Assembly: GCA_027574665.1 (NCBI GenBank)
Contig: CM050690.1
Location: forward strand, 74,009,433 to 74,073,432
DNA: 64,000 bases
Reading direction: 5' to 3'
Origin: Rhynochetos jubatus
Lineage: Eukaryota; Chordata; Aves; Eurypygiformes; Rhynochetidae
This document shows, piece by piece, positions 1 through 11,929 of this stretch (its first letter is position 1; each line of letters starts with the position of its first letter). The position numbers and the translations under genes are program-made. The notes beneath the pieces are model-generated. The model saw only the letters and a list, made by a program, of their open reading frames with translations, was not told the DNA's origin and made no database searches.

Positions 1-813
1 AAAAAGGAATTAAAAAAACATAATATGTTCGTGCCAGCCATCTTTATAGACCACTGAGGAGCTCAGGGAAGGCATCAGGACACCCATTCTCCATCACCTG
101 CCCAAACCCACCCAGAGCAATCCACCCTTCACCGCACCCAGGATGATTCCTCTTGCAGGCATCTTGATGAGGGTTTGCTTGGCTCTTCAATGCCTCTACA
201 GATGAAGACCCCAATCTATTTGTCTAGCAGTCAGTTTGGACATCCACCATGAGAATTAGCTCTCCTGGCACCCAGCCTGAGCTGCTCTCGCTGTTTTACA
301 CTCAGGGTTTCTTACCCCAAGGACACAAGGGCTGATTTCCCAGTGAGCTTTCTGTGTCTCTGAAAACATCGTTTTTGAAGGTGTTTTCTTCTCCAGCCTC
401 CATGCTCCCAAACCGTGGCCATGGAGATGTGGGACATGCTCAGGTCCCTGGCTGGTTCATCAGCCACCAGCAAAGCACTGACAGACATCTCAGGTCATGG
501 GTGCAGCCATACACCAGCATTGGTCCTGGTCCCATCAGCACAGGCAACAAGGCACGGCTATTGGGACCAAGGGGAAAACAACCATGCTAACCCCAAGAGC
601 CTGAAGACCACCTGAGGCCAGAGCAAGCCGAAGGAGAGCACTCCCTGTGGTTTCCCCAGATAAGGCGAGAGGGTGGGATGTTCCAGGGAGACCCTGCTAT
701 CATCATGTTCCCTCTTCCTCCTGGCTCTCCGGGCAGCAGCAGCACGCTGAGCTCCCAGCTCCCTGCCCCCTCCCCAAACCTAAACCCAGCAGATTATCAC
801 GTTAACGCTTCAA
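1..813. other. Non-coding DNA, nothing recognised
   Basis: Mixed-composition sequence with no repeat, RNA gene or exon that I can identify. Short open frames are present on the plus strand around 354-615, but they have no recognisable domain, no splice context and no codon preference, and I read them as chance. The last 100 bases contain C-rich stretches typical of GC-richer vertebrate introns. Confidence 0.6.
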
Positions 814-1014
814 ATGTTTAATTTCCTGCTCCAATTACACTGGTTTTGCAGCAGGAGAGGCAGGAGGTGGGGAACAAACGAAAACAAGCTGGGTGTTTCC
901 AAATATATCCAGAATGACTCCGAGAGTACTGAGCTTCCCCCTCCACCCTCCGGCTGGGGATGGGGAGCTGGTGGTCATGCCGGCGAGATGGCTGGATGTA
1001 GGCATGGGAGCCAC

Positions 1015-1134
1015 CTGAGCGCCGACCTCTTGGGCCAGCAGAGCAGTAGCTCTCCATTCCGCTGGTAAAATAGACAAGGTCCTTTTGTTTGGCGGCTCGT
1101 CGATCTCCACAGTGCCGCAGAAAGATTTGCTGCA
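1015..1134 (-). CDS. Possible internal coding exon, minus strand (unidentified protein)
   Basis: Seen in sequence: reading the minus strand, bases 1150-1135 form a strong 3' splice acceptor (pyrimidine tract CCTTGTTTTTCTTGCAG). It is followed by an open stretch of exactly 40 codons that ends at CAG next to GTGGCT, a usable but weak donor. The first twenty codons encode CSKSFCGTVEIDEPPNKRTL and mostly end in G or C; the second twenty lose this bias. The block contains several CpGs in otherwise CpG-poor DNA. An alternative donor is AAGAG next to GTCGGC a few codons earlier. I do not recognise the peptide. Against it: a weak donor, no matching neighbouring exons found, and surrounding low-complexity DNA that keeps all minus-strand frames open. 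A conserved non-coding element or chance is about as likely. Confidence 0.15.
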
Positions 1135-1189
1135 CTGCAAGAAAAACAAGGCAGCTGGTGTTTGCAGAGCAAAACGGTATCCTGCTGCA

Positions 1190-1440
1190 GAGAGGGGCGA
1201 GGGGGAGCACGGAGGAGAGAAAGGGGATGGGGTAGGAGGAGGGCAGAAATAGTGGGAATGGGGAGGGCAGGGCGTGGGAGCATGGGGGAGCGATGGAGCG
1301 AAAGGCAGAGGGATGAAGAGCACAGCCGAGGGACTGAGGGAGAGGGGAAGTGACAGCATGGGAAAGGGGGAAGATAGTGGGGAGAAAGCGAGGTCGTGGG
1401 GAAGGAAAGGGGGACAAACAAGGAGGAGAAAAGTGCTCAG
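1190..1440 (+). repeat. Purine-rich (GA-rich) tract
   Basis: The plus strand is dominated by G and A (runs of GGGGAGG, GAGAAAGGGG, GGGAGAGGGG type) for about 250 bases. The minus strand is correspondingly C/T-rich. Since every stop codon contains a purine, the pyrimidine strand stays open in all frames. This explains the overlapping minus-strand frames of 292, 174 and 148 codons at 818-1696, whose predicted proteins are Pro/Ser/Leu-rich without a domain. Long homopurine tracts can adopt triplex (H-DNA) structures; that role is inference. Confidence 0.7.
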
Positions 1441-1758
1441 GAAACTTCAGCTCCAGCGGAGCTGCCTCTGCCTGGATGCTCCCTCTGCCACATCCATTGG
1501 GTTGCTCAACCCTCCGCAGAGGCAAAGAGAGATCTGGAGTGAAAAATACATCCCAGCCCAGGCGCCTCGCAGGGCAGCAAGTCCAGCTTGAACTGCTCGC
1601 AAGGGATATTAGAAAAATAAACCCATCACCAAGCAATCGCTCAGCCTGAAAGCCCCGCCAGCTGCTTGCAGGGAAAAGCTGGGCTCTGGGACTCAAAACC
1701 CCATGGAAGAATCACAACAATGGCTCTGCAGCATCCCACTGCCCACAGCAGGAAGGTG

Positions 1759-1771
1759 CCCCCCCCCCCCC
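1759..1771 (+). repeat. C13 homopolymer
   Basis: An uninterrupted run of thirteen C residues. No associated retroposon is visible. Confidence 0.9.
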
Positions 1772-1859
1772 ATCACTTTCGGCTGGGCTGGGGATCCCGG
1801 CTGCAAGGAGAGCTGGGGATGTTTTCCCCTCGGTGCCCTTCCAGGAGACCGCCCACAGC

Positions 1860-2025
1860 TGCCGTTATTTATAGCTCGCTGAGCGTGCACACCGTACCGA
1901 GCTCACTCAAGCGCGCAGGCAAAAAGGACCGACCTTGGGGTCGGGGCCAGGAATAGCCGCCAGTGGCCAGAAATAGCTAGTGCCATGTTCGGCCCTGGTT
2001 CTTCGAGAGCCGTTGTATTGGAGCA
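1860..2025 (-). promoter_or_regulatory. Candidate TATA-containing promoter, minus strand
   Basis: On the minus strand, 1873-1866 read TATAAATA. The wider CTATAAATAA fits both a TATA box and the MEF2 consensus YTAWWWWTAR. About nine CpGs fall within roughly 95 bases (1855-1950), unusual for this window. Upstream lie a CCGACC-TTGG-GGTCGG hairpin (1929-1944), a 13-base direct repeat with one mismatch (1945-1957 and 1965-1977, GGCCAGRAATAGC) and a CCAAT pentamer on the minus strand (2017-2021). A TATA box here would place initiation near 1840, upstream of the possible exon at 1015-1134. The CCAAT is further away than is typical. No transcript evidence exists in the sequence itself, and TATAAATA alone is a common octamer. 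Confidence 0.25.
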
Positions 2026-4500
2026 CCATGTTTCCAAGATTTCAACCCCAGCCAGGATAGGATTGATTTCTCCTTTGGATTCATGTTCCACTCCCTGACT
2101 CCAAGACCCCCTGAGTAGTTGCCCTCCAGCTCCAAAAAAGCTGCAGGGTGGACAGAGCAGGTGGGAAGGGACAGGAAAGCAATCCAGCGGCAGGAAGGGG
2201 ACGACTGACCTCCAGAAAATGTGCTGGAAAAGCAAGGGAGGCAGGTCGCAGAGAGGGACGGGTTTCAGCACCTGCTGCTGCGAAGCCCGATGCTGACGTG
2301 GGAAGGGGCGACGCAAGGGAGCAGATTCCAGAGGATTTTGGCAGCGCGCAGTGATCATCGCGCAGCTCGATGACTCCTTTGGGTGCCTGTGAGAAGCTCA
2401 GCGCATGAGATCAACGCGGACGGCGTGCAAGGCACGGAGACCATTGTGTGTGTGCCTCCATCCCACCGAGGAGGCTGCAAACAGAGACAACTGCCTCCTC
2501 GCCCTGGGGTGTGCAAGATGTGAGCATCCTCCCCATGCCTCTGAGCATGTGCACATATGAACACACGTGTCCATTTGCACACGTAAACACAAAGCCCAGT
2601 GCACACCACTGCATCCAGCCCACATGCAAAGGACTTTCCTGGCTTCCCTGGAAGGACCTGCCTGAAAACGGCCTGGACCCCAGCACAGTCGTCCCCCTCC
2701 GCCCACCTTGCTCCCCACTTGGCTCTGCTGGAGGTGCCTGCACCAAAGCATGGCTGGATGCTGCTCTCAGATTGGGGACTGGTGGCTGAACCCTTCTCAC
2801 CAGGATCACTACTGGTTACAGAGCCAGGGTGAGACCATGGGAGTGGGAAGCCATGACCCTGCTTCCTCCAGCACCAGCACCCAAAACCCAGCTGCTGCCG
2901 GAGGCACACTTAGTGATTAACCTCCCAGCACCACATCCAGGGGCCAATGCTTGGGTGGGAAAGCGGAAGATGAAGGCAGACAGAGGGGCACAGTGTAATC
3001 CATGCAGGAGGCTGAAAGCCCTGGGTTGCTAGCCTGCTGGCTAGCTGGCCTGCAGAGGAAACCATCTTGAGCTCCCCACACAGAGGAGACCCTCGCTCCT
3101 TATCGACCAAGAGTAGGTTTGAGTAACTCTTCTCCCATCCTCCCTGAGTACTGCCCTCTATGGAGAACTTCCCAGCCATCTCCAAGGTGCTGAGGAAGGG
3201 ATGCTGGGGTGTCTGCATGGGTTAGGGCTCCCTGCCTCCTCCTTTGCCCTCACCACCTCCCAGGAGAAATGCAGCCTGTCCCTTCTGCAAGGTCTCCCTG
3301 TGTGGCTGCAGCTGGCCTGTGCTCTGTGGTCATAAGACCCTTGCCCTGTGCACCACTGAAGGGCTGAGCAACAGGACTGACAGGCCGTTGGCTTTTTTCC
3401 ATGGAGTTTCGGAGATGGAGGGGAATCCAGGGACCACCCACTTCTGCCCCCAAACTGAGCCAATTAGTGCAGACCCACAGCAAAGCACTAAACCAGCTCT
3501 GCATGCTCCTTCTTGAGAGCTCTGGAGGGTGCTCCAAACACCGTCTGTCCCACCGCAACTCAGCACATATCCTAAGTGATAGACAGGGAGAATATCACAC
3601 CCCTTGCTCCATAAAGAGACGCTTCTGCTTAATTTCCTTATCTTGACACTGTTCTGCCCAGCCCCTTGATGCTTTCGGCTACCAGTGCCAAGGACGGACA
3701 TAACGCATCAACGAGGAGCCAGGTAGGGCAAAGCCAGGCAGGGAGGGAGGCAGCCCAGAGAAGTGTCCCTGCCAGGGGGATGCACAGCATCAGGCCAGTC
3801 TTACCAGTCAGCAGCAGGTTGTGCTCATCCAGCTGGGGAGCAAAGGAAGGGCCAGAGAAAGCAGAGAGAACAAATGGAAAAATAAAGGATGCCGTAAGAA
3901 AGTGTTGAGTAGAAAACATGCAGCACTGGCCCAGACCTTCCTACCTCCTGCAACAATACACACGCAAGCCGGTATTTCTCAGCGGGAGGCTTGTACAGGG
4001 CTGGTGGACACGGTTCCTGCAGGTGGTCCCCAGCTGTCCCATCCTCCTATGGCAGCTTCAGGCACGGATGTGCAGGGTGACCTGCTGGATCCACTCCCCA
4101 CCAAATCGACCCAAATTGCCATGGAGGCAGGTGCTGCTGTGTGCTCACACACAGCATGTCTGCAACATTCACTAGCTGAGGGAAATTGTCCATCCAACTA
4201 TGCAGCACCAAATCCCCTTCCCCAAACCCATCCAGGAGCAGCAGCATCCCCTTGAAGCTTCTCTGATTTGCAATACACCTTTAAGCTCAGACGACGTCAG
4301 CCCAAAGCCTCAGAGAGCAAAGGCTTCTCAGCATCAGCTCCAGGAGAGCTGTGTCCCAGTGGGGCCAGGACAAGAGCAGGGAGGTTTGTACATGAACATC
4401 TGGGGCAGAGCCGGCTCCAGAGAGCCCACGGAGGCCTTCCCACCACCCCAGTATGCAAAACTCAGCCTTCTGGTCCCAAGCTGGGTTGTTGTTCTTTGTT
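2026..4500. other. Non-coding DNA, nothing recognised
   Basis: About 2.5 kb of moderate-GC DNA. Overlapping open frames on both strands around 2355-2909 have no domain and no splice context. The only internal structure I can point to is the alternating purine-pyrimidine segment near 2.55 kb, listed separately. Confidence 0.55.
2545..2585. repeat. Degenerate CA/TG alternating purine-pyrimidine segment
   Basis: Three perfectly alternating purine-pyrimidine blocks (2545-2559, 2561-2570, 2576-2585) are separated by a few bases. They are built from CA, TG, CG and TA steps and include ACGTGT and CACGTA. This looks like a decayed CA microsatellite with Z-DNA-forming potential. Confidence 0.5.
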
Positions 4501-4904
4501 GGTTTTATTTTTTTTTTATTAACAAACTCTCTCCAGCCTTGTAAGGCAAGTCCTCACAGTGCCCAAATAAGCTGAGTATTTTTGGCCGTTCTCCCGTAGC
4601 CTTGGGCTGGTCTTTGGGAAACGCACACCCTGCAGCCCTCCATGCCCTGGAGGCATTGAAGAGGCTGCTGCTCCTCCAGGCCAGAAAAAGGGTTACAGGA
4701 CACACTTAGGGCGTGAATTCATAACCTTCAGCCTCCCATGGAGGTCAGGTCCCTCCCGTGTGAATTGCTGGCAGGGCACTGCTAACCAGCAGTACAGCTG
4801 GCACCTCCATCCCAGGCATCCGAAGGGCACGGCCAGCGTTTGGACTTCACGCTGGGGCAGAGCACACCGCGCCCCTGGACTGCTCACAATTAACTGCTTT
4901 TGAG

Positions 4905-5035
4905 ACTGCAAGGAGACAAATTACTATAATTTAACAAATAGACTTTATCTTAAAACGAGTGCCTTACCCAACACCTATTGATTTCTGCTCCCCCTCCGGA
5001 GAACTCTCCGCAATTAAGTTGTCACATCCCTAATG
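4905..5035. other. AT-rich island, possible conserved non-coding element
   Basis: A short AT-rich stretch (ACAAATTACTATAATTTAAC, then CAATTAAGTTG) sits abruptly inside GC-richer DNA. It lacks low-complexity decay and reading frames. This texture is typical of conserved regulatory sequence, but no alignment was possible. Confidence 0.2.
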
Positions 5036-6544
5036 CCCACGTAGGAATGAGCCAGCTCCAGCGTCTCCCAGAAAAACTCGCCTGCACAAGATTACAAAAC
5101 CCAGCTGCTGACGTTCCTTTTTACCCCTGAATGAGCCAGAGACGAAGTTTATCTTAGTGGTAGACAGCAGAGCTTCTATCTGCATCCCTCTGCCTGTCAC
5201 GAAGCTCACAGACAGCTCGTTTGGCCTGTCCTCTTCCAAACCGCTGATTGTTTTGCACAAAAGCCAGGATGCTGCTGCCCTCCATGGGCAGGGCATTGGG
5301 GAGGATCACAAACTTAGTTCTGGAGGCTTGTAGCCCTTGAAGAGCTGATCCCTGGCTGCTGAGACAGAGGGGCATGTTGCCGAGAGGCAATGTATCTGGT
5401 AGCATCCCATCACCTGATGCATTGGTACAGGGATGCGAGGGGCTCACCCGTCCCACGGCCCATCTCTGCCTTGCTGTGAGTCCCGCTAGCATGGGACACA
5501 TGCTGAGCAGTGCAAAATGCATCACATCAGGACGCTGTGCCTCAGTTTCCCCATTGCCAAAAGCAAGCTGGGTGCTTGTGACAGCTATGCAAAGCAGAGG
5601 AACAGCAGGATGGGCCCAAGGAACATAATCTGTTTGCAAGCTGGGGGTGGGGTGGGGGTGGGGCTTGCTTTCCTGAGCGCAGGTGAGATGAGTATGAGAA
5701 CTGCTTTTTTTCCCCTCAAAAGACCAATTATACTGCTATTTATAATCGCCAGGCTGGGATTGTCACCATGACACAACCACACTCTCATGTTCCCTGCAAG
5801 GGGGCCAGCAGTGGCCCCACTACTGGGGCTTAGAGGTTTGCAGGCTCAGTCTGGGGCTCCCCTGGGACCCCCAGACAATCCAAGGGGAGATAAGCGAAGG
5901 CCACAAAGCCTTGGGCATGCACAGTAGCACCGTGGAGTGGGATTCAGCTCCAGGATAGCCGATGGTGCCTGAAAACCCAAAGGTTTTGCATTTCTAGCAT
6001 CCCAGCCCAGCGCAGGGGGAGGACTTCTATCCCACTGCCACTCACAAGGAGACAGGGGAAGGCAGCCAAGGGGAAAAACAGCACTGAGAAATAACAGCAG
6101 GAGGGGGAAAAAGCCACAAGAGAGACTGCAGTGCCAGAGATTAAGAAGGGATCTTTAAGATTTAACAGAGATTGGGGAGCTAGACTTAATTGCACGCCAC
6201 ACTCTCCAGCAGCAAGCCACCGGCTGCCGTTCCTTTCACTGATGCAGCATACAGATGTGATAATCGCTGCCATGTAGTGGGGATAATCTTCCCCTCACCA
6301 TCTCCCAGCACTTATTTTACTACAGGGAGAGTTGCAGCCAGCTCTACAGAGAGCCTCACACCTGTAAGTGGAGCTGGGAGGATTTAGGGGTGCAGATGCA
6401 TGCACCCAGATGGGTGCCTGGCCCTGCAGCAAGGGTGTACAGTATTGGTGCTGGGCAGGGTACGCTGGACATCCCTGTGGGTCCCCTGCGGGAGCACTGC
6501 ACCCCAAAACCTCCTTGCAAGGGAGGACTTGGTCCTCTTCAGTG
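5036..6544. other. Non-coding DNA with one G-rich run
   Basis: No exon, RNA gene or interspersed repeat recognised. An antisense open frame at 5154-5639 (161 codons) has no recognisable domain. The only notable low-complexity element is the G-rich run at 5643-5663. Confidence 0.5.
5643..5663 (+). repeat. G-rich run (GGGGGT/GGGGT), quadruplex-capable
   Basis: Four runs of four or five G separated by single T residues fit the G3+N1-7 quadruplex pattern on the plus strand. Confidence 0.7.
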
Positions 6545-6690
6545 GTGAAGCCGGTGTCATTTATTGAGAGTGTCCCCTTGAGGCAAGCAGAGGAGTAAGC
6601 AGATGCAGGAGAAATGCTCTGCAAAACATAATAAAAGCAAGAGGAAAAGCCGCGCTCATAAAACACTGAATGCCGGGAGTTAATAGGGGG
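6545..6690. other. Possible conserved non-coding element
   Basis: This is a moderately AT-rich block containing CATTTATTGAG (a posterior-HOX/CDX-type TTTATTG core), ACATAATAAAAG, CTCATAAAAC and GAGTTAATAG within 130 bases. It has complex, non-repetitive texture and no open frame of note. The regulatory interpretation is inference. Confidence 0.2.
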
Positions 6691-8705
6691 CACCAGGGCT
6701 GCCACGGCTCGTTTCTCTGCCCCGAAAGGACCTTGCAGGAGCTCAGCGTCGCAATCGTTTTACCTGCGCTGTGAAACGCAGGCATCTCTTCCTTGTCGCG
6801 AGAGGTACAAAGTGGTCCCCGTGTCCCAGGTGGCAGGGCTGGCTCCCACTGGCACTGCTGGAGTGCAGTGGCAGGCGTGGAGTGGCAAGTCACCCCCACC
6901 CAGCCCTCAGCTCCCATCCTCCCTGGAACGTCAATCAGGCACCTGCCAGCACGGCCAATTCACTTCCATTTGGAAAATTAAAGAAATAAAATGAATCGTT
7001 TGCTTAATTTGAAAGGGTGGCAGGAAGCAAAGTCGCCTTGGGCCCGTGCCAGCGTGCAGAGGTCTGCCGCTTCTGGCTCAACCGCAGTTTCACTTGGGGA
7101 AACATCAGCCTCTTCCCCTCCTCTGCCTGCTGGACCAAATAGCCAGGGGCTGCAGGGCTCCCCATCTGCTCCCACCAGTCCCCGTGCTCCCTAACTGGGC
7201 AAAACGTGTTCCCCACTAAAACCACATCAGAGAACCGTGGGGACCAGCTGCCCTGGGAATGCTGCTCCATTGCCTGCTGGGAGGGTGAAACCGCTCAGCA
7301 GCACTGCCTCCCTGGTGGCACCTGGGCTCTGGGCTCTCCCTGTTCCGGATCCTGGTCCCCAGCACCCACTGCCACAGCACAAGAGGGGAAGGAATGAGCG
7401 GAGGTTGAAGTGAAAATGATAGTGAGGTGCAGGGCAAGCACCCCCAAAAATTTCTTTTCTCTGCATCTCTATGGGTTCATTTCTGGAAACGGCCCCCATC
7501 CTCCCCAATTTTCATGATTGTGGGGGCATTACAAACAATATTTGCTATTGCTCCCTGTCTCAGCTGCTCTCAGCTCTGGGGAAAACTTCTGCTCACAGGG
7601 GCTGGCTTCATCCAGGCTCTGCAGTCCCAGAACCTTTAGGAGCCACTCCTGCTTTGTCCCAGGGAAGGAAGAAGGTCCCACAGGGAAAAGACAGTGCCCT
7701 CCAGCTGGCTCCTTGAGACTGGACTGAACCCTGGGCTGTGTTCTTTCCCACTCCCCAACATGTCTTCCTCACTTACAGGACACAAACATCATCTCTCATT
7801 GCTTTTTTAATCTTCCCCCCACCCCCAACCAAGGCGAATGAATCCCTAAATCCCAGCTCCTTCCTGCCAAAGACACGTGCACCTGCAGAGCAGCTGGTGC
7901 CAACATCCAGAGCAGAGCCAAGCACAACAAACGGGCTAAAGAGCCCTCACTGCACAGAGACCAGCTTACAAAAACAACCGTATTTCACCCAAACTCTATT
8001 AAACTGTCCTGGGTTATTGCTTCGTTTCCTTTCCCACCACCGAGGATCAAATGAGATCTCTGTGGCTACACAGAGATGCTCACATGTCTTCCCTTCAGCT
8101 GCCCCTTCTGTGCTCCCCACAGGGTGAAACCCGCCATGGGGTGGCACAGCTTTGCATGCAAATAATTTCCACTCAACAATGACTTTTTCACACTGGGAAA
8201 AATACAGCCGGGAGCACATTCCCACACACAGTTACCCAACGGGCACCCAAACCCTTTCCAAGAACCCGAGCGAGTCCCGCAAGCCGGAGTCTCTTTGCAA
8301 AAACTCGAACAATGGGGTTACACAGGCTTCAAGGCCAAAAGGGACCAGTGTGACGGTGATACCAACTGGCACATCCCTGACATGTCCTGACACTCTTCAC
8401 CCAAGGGTGCTCACAAGTTCAGACCCCACCCTTTGAGCAACAATTAATGAAGTCATTAACTGAGGAACGGGGCGTCACTCTCTTCCCCTTCCCAGTGAGA
8501 ATTCCTCTTGCTTTACCTTCAAGCTTCAGGGTTTTTCCTCTGGTGGACTTGAAAGCCAGCTGCAAACTACATTTCTTGCTTACAAGTCAGAGGACTTAAA
8601 AGCCATGCAGGATATTCAGGGCACAGCTCCCATTAATTTCACCAAGTTTTACACATCTAAGCCTCAGCCATCAGTTTCTGACAAAGAAGAGGCTCACTTC
8701 AAGGC

Positions 8706-8718
8706 AAAAAAAAAAAAA
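8706..8718 (+). repeat. A13 homopolymer
   Basis: Uninterrupted A run. There is no retroposon body upstream on the plus strand that would make it a LINE or SINE tail. Confidence 0.85.
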
Positions 8719-9842
8719 CCAAGAAAAATGAACTTTGCTTCCACAAGCTTTTCAAAATAGAAGTATCTGAAATGCAACAGTTCTTGCAAGCACTTGGTGG
8801 GCTTTGCAAACAGATAAGGGTGTTTGGAAACTAAAATAATGAAAATTTCCACTGCCTGTCTTGTCCCACAGTATCTGCACACGTACATACACGCACAGCG
8901 CAGCCATCAGCGGTGTCTGGAGAGGAAACGCAGAGAAAAAGTCCAAGAAGTTTAATGAACTGTCACAGCTTAACAAACTAATCCCTGCTTATGCTCACCT
9001 CATCCCAAATGAGAGGCTGGGAAAGAACAAGTGTGCAACATAAGGCAGCTATCTCTTATCTGTTCCGTGGCTCTGTATGCGCAGATGATTGAGCAGAGAC
9101 TTTTGGGTCATGGCGAGGCACCGCTTGCTTCTCCGCAGTGCACGGCCAGAACTGAGCAAATACCTTGTAATAATTTCCCATGAAAAGTTTGCATCTGTTT
9201 TCCAGAAATACTTTAGCTAAAGGTAAGACATGCATGGGAGCAGCACAGCTTACAAAATGCTCATGGAAAGGCGGCTTTAAACTCGGACATGAACATGCAC
9301 TTGGCAGACTGGGTGCAGAAAGACAGTCTTTACCCTGGTGCCATTTATTCGTGGCACTGGTGTTGTTCTCTGCCGAAAGCGCAGCTGAGCAAGCCACAGT
9401 GGAGGCAGAGCAAAGGAGGAGATGCTTTCCTAATTCTTGTACCAAGCCCCAGAGAGACTTTTTCAAAGGTTTTGGGGAGAATGCTGTGCTCCCAGAAAAA
9501 ACTAAATCAGGACCCACCGTCACATCAGCCCACAGGGAGCCTGGCGCCTTCATCCCGGCGTTCTCGTCCTTGGGAAGCAGGGCTGGCTGCCTTGCCAGCA
9601 GCTAGAAACAACAATGCAAGGCAGGTTCCTGCTGCTGAAAACGCTGGGCGAGCTGCTCCTGAGCGATGTAAACACTTGCTGGCAGCAGGCACTGGGTGAA
9701 TAACTTGCAGCAGTGCAAACAACAGCAAGTAGCATTTTCTTGGTAAAGCAGCACCCAGGCTTTCAGTCAAAGCTCAGGGCTGTATTTTTTTAGGCCCTTC
9801 ACTGAGCTAGCAAAAGGCTTTACCTCTCCCTCTCCCTTACAA

Positions 9843-9857
9843 ACACGCACACACACA
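9843..9857 (+). repeat. Short CA dinucleotide run
   Basis: ACACGCACACACACA, a short interrupted CA microsatellite. Confidence 0.75.
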
Positions 9858-11929
9858 ACAAGCATCTCTTCCCCAAAATCCTCCCCCTTGACATGAACTG
9901 CTTTCTGGCAATTCCTGGAGCAGAGAGGGGAGAAACTCATTGTGTGAAACATCAGCTGCCCCTAAACAGCCGCTCCGATCTTCATAAAAGCCAGTGCCTG
10001 AACACAGCATCATGTTCTCATAACGTGGGCAATGTTTCAGAGATGCCTGCAGGACAGCTGGTACCAAAGTGGAAACGACTGCAAAGACACCGGGACGGAG
10101 GTTTAGCTCTGCCACAAAGCCTGGGTGCGGGTGCTGAATCAGCTGGTAACCCTATACTGCGGCAAGACTGTGGGCTTTGTTTGGGGTTTGGGGTCGTTTT
10201 TTTGCATCTAGGCTAACGCTTTTCTGATATTGAAAAGAAAATTCTGTTTCCACCTGATGCTGGCTTGCTCTAAAGTAGTGGAAATGCCAGCTATGTTGTC
10301 AATCAGTCTCAGACTGGTGCTATTTTTCCCCTTTCTGTACAAGTTTCTAGGAATAGGTTAAAAATTTTCAAGAAAAACTAAAGTGCATGGAACAGCAAAA
10401 GAGGAAGGAGCCAGGGAAGCTGGTGGAGGTCCCCAGGGGAGTGGTGAGGAGGTAGGAGGTTATTTCACACAGGACAGATTTGCTTTCCACGTCTTCTCCG
10501 AGAAGACATCCAGTGGCTTTGGCTCAGACCCCTGCTGCTGCTAACACAACACCCCGAAGAAATTATTCTCTGCAGGAAAGCAAATGGGGCGACAGGATCT
10601 GCTGCCAAACCCTTACATCTCAAAGGGGGAGAGAGGGAAGAGCAAGAGGAAATGAAAAACAAATCCCAGAGCCGGGGATGTGCCAGGGGGTGGCTGTGGT
10701 GTGGTGTTATCTGTCAGCAGGGTGAGTTCCGTGGGGTCACCGCAGGGGAGAGGATTAAGTGCTCGCATCCGCAGTGGACATGCCTGTGTAAAGGCAGGGG
10801 GGAAGGGGAAGCTGATCCAAAAGCCAACAGGAGGGCAGGTCTCAGTGGGATGGTTTTATCCCTGCGGGTTGTGCGGTTGACCAGAGCACTGCCTGGACCA
10901 GGAGAAGATGACCACGTTGGTGCCAGCCAGGTTTCCCATGGAGGACACAACCCCATACCATGGGAAAATGCCCACCTGCTCTGGTGCAGCCAACCTCGGA
11001 AGAGTGAAGGAGATGCACATGGAGGAAGAAAGGGAAAAGGAAGAGGTGAGATGATATCATTAAAATATAAACGAGATGAGATGGCTATGTAGATACTTTT
11101 AAACCTACCCAGAAGGGAAGCCACAAGTAACCAGGTCCCCACACACCATTAGCACATCACTTATTAATCACCCATTAATGAAAGGGCTGCAGATAGTAGA
11201 GTCCCAGCTTCTACCACTACAATTATTTTTCAGCCATTCCTCCTCCCCGCTCCAATTTTATTCCAAGAAACTTCTCCACAAACTAACACCCGACAGCTGC
11301 ACTTTGATTTCCCCTTCCCTTTCTTTCAACCAAAGCTTTGAAAGAAACAAACACAAGCAAGCAGCAGCTCCAGAGCAAGTTTCCATCCAGTCCTTTTTCC
11401 ACACAGGACTCGCTGCCCACTGATGAAATCCCCGAGTCCCTCTGAAAACTCGCATACAGCTTCTCTCTCCACCTCTGCCCACAAAGGCAAATTCAAACCT
11501 CTGTGCCTTTTTTATTCCAGGCAAATCATTTGCAAAACGAGTCCAAGCCCCCCTAGAATGTATTATGTCTCTCTTACTATTTGCTGAAGAGCTTCAATGG
11601 GCCAGCAAGTTGCTTACAAAAGTATGTGATTTTCACCCATAACCCTTGCAGCTGACTGCTTCTCCTGCTGTGGATGGGGCAGCTAAAGAGTAACTCTGCA
11701 CTGGTGTTGAAAATAACAGCACCTACTGCTAATGCGCATATGTTGCAAGGTACGAGTATCTATACTGCCCTTTCCTTGTTTCTCAGAAACAACTTGCTTT
11801 CTGAATTCAGTAATAATTTCAGCAAAACCACGGTCACAGGAGATGCAGTTTTGGAAGGTGCAAGCAAGCAACTCATTACTCCGCTACTTATAAAACTTTA
11901 AAAATACATGTACAAACATGAAAACACCA

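Larger units (their letters stand above)
6691..11100. other. Non-coding DNA with short homopolymers
   Basis: No gene or recognisable interspersed repeat. Contains an A13 run (8706-8718), a short CA run (9843-9857) and several 6-7 base T runs. Minus-strand and plus-strand open frames around 9056-9699 (up to 165 codons) overlap each other extensively and show no domain. An AT-rich gap at about 8450-8860 holds no repeat I recognise. Confidence 0.5.

Noticed and set aside
818-1696. 292-codon open frame on the minus strand
   Set aside because: It spans the GA/CT-rich tract. The product is Pro/Ser/Leu-rich without a domain, and other minus-strand frames over the same tract are also open.
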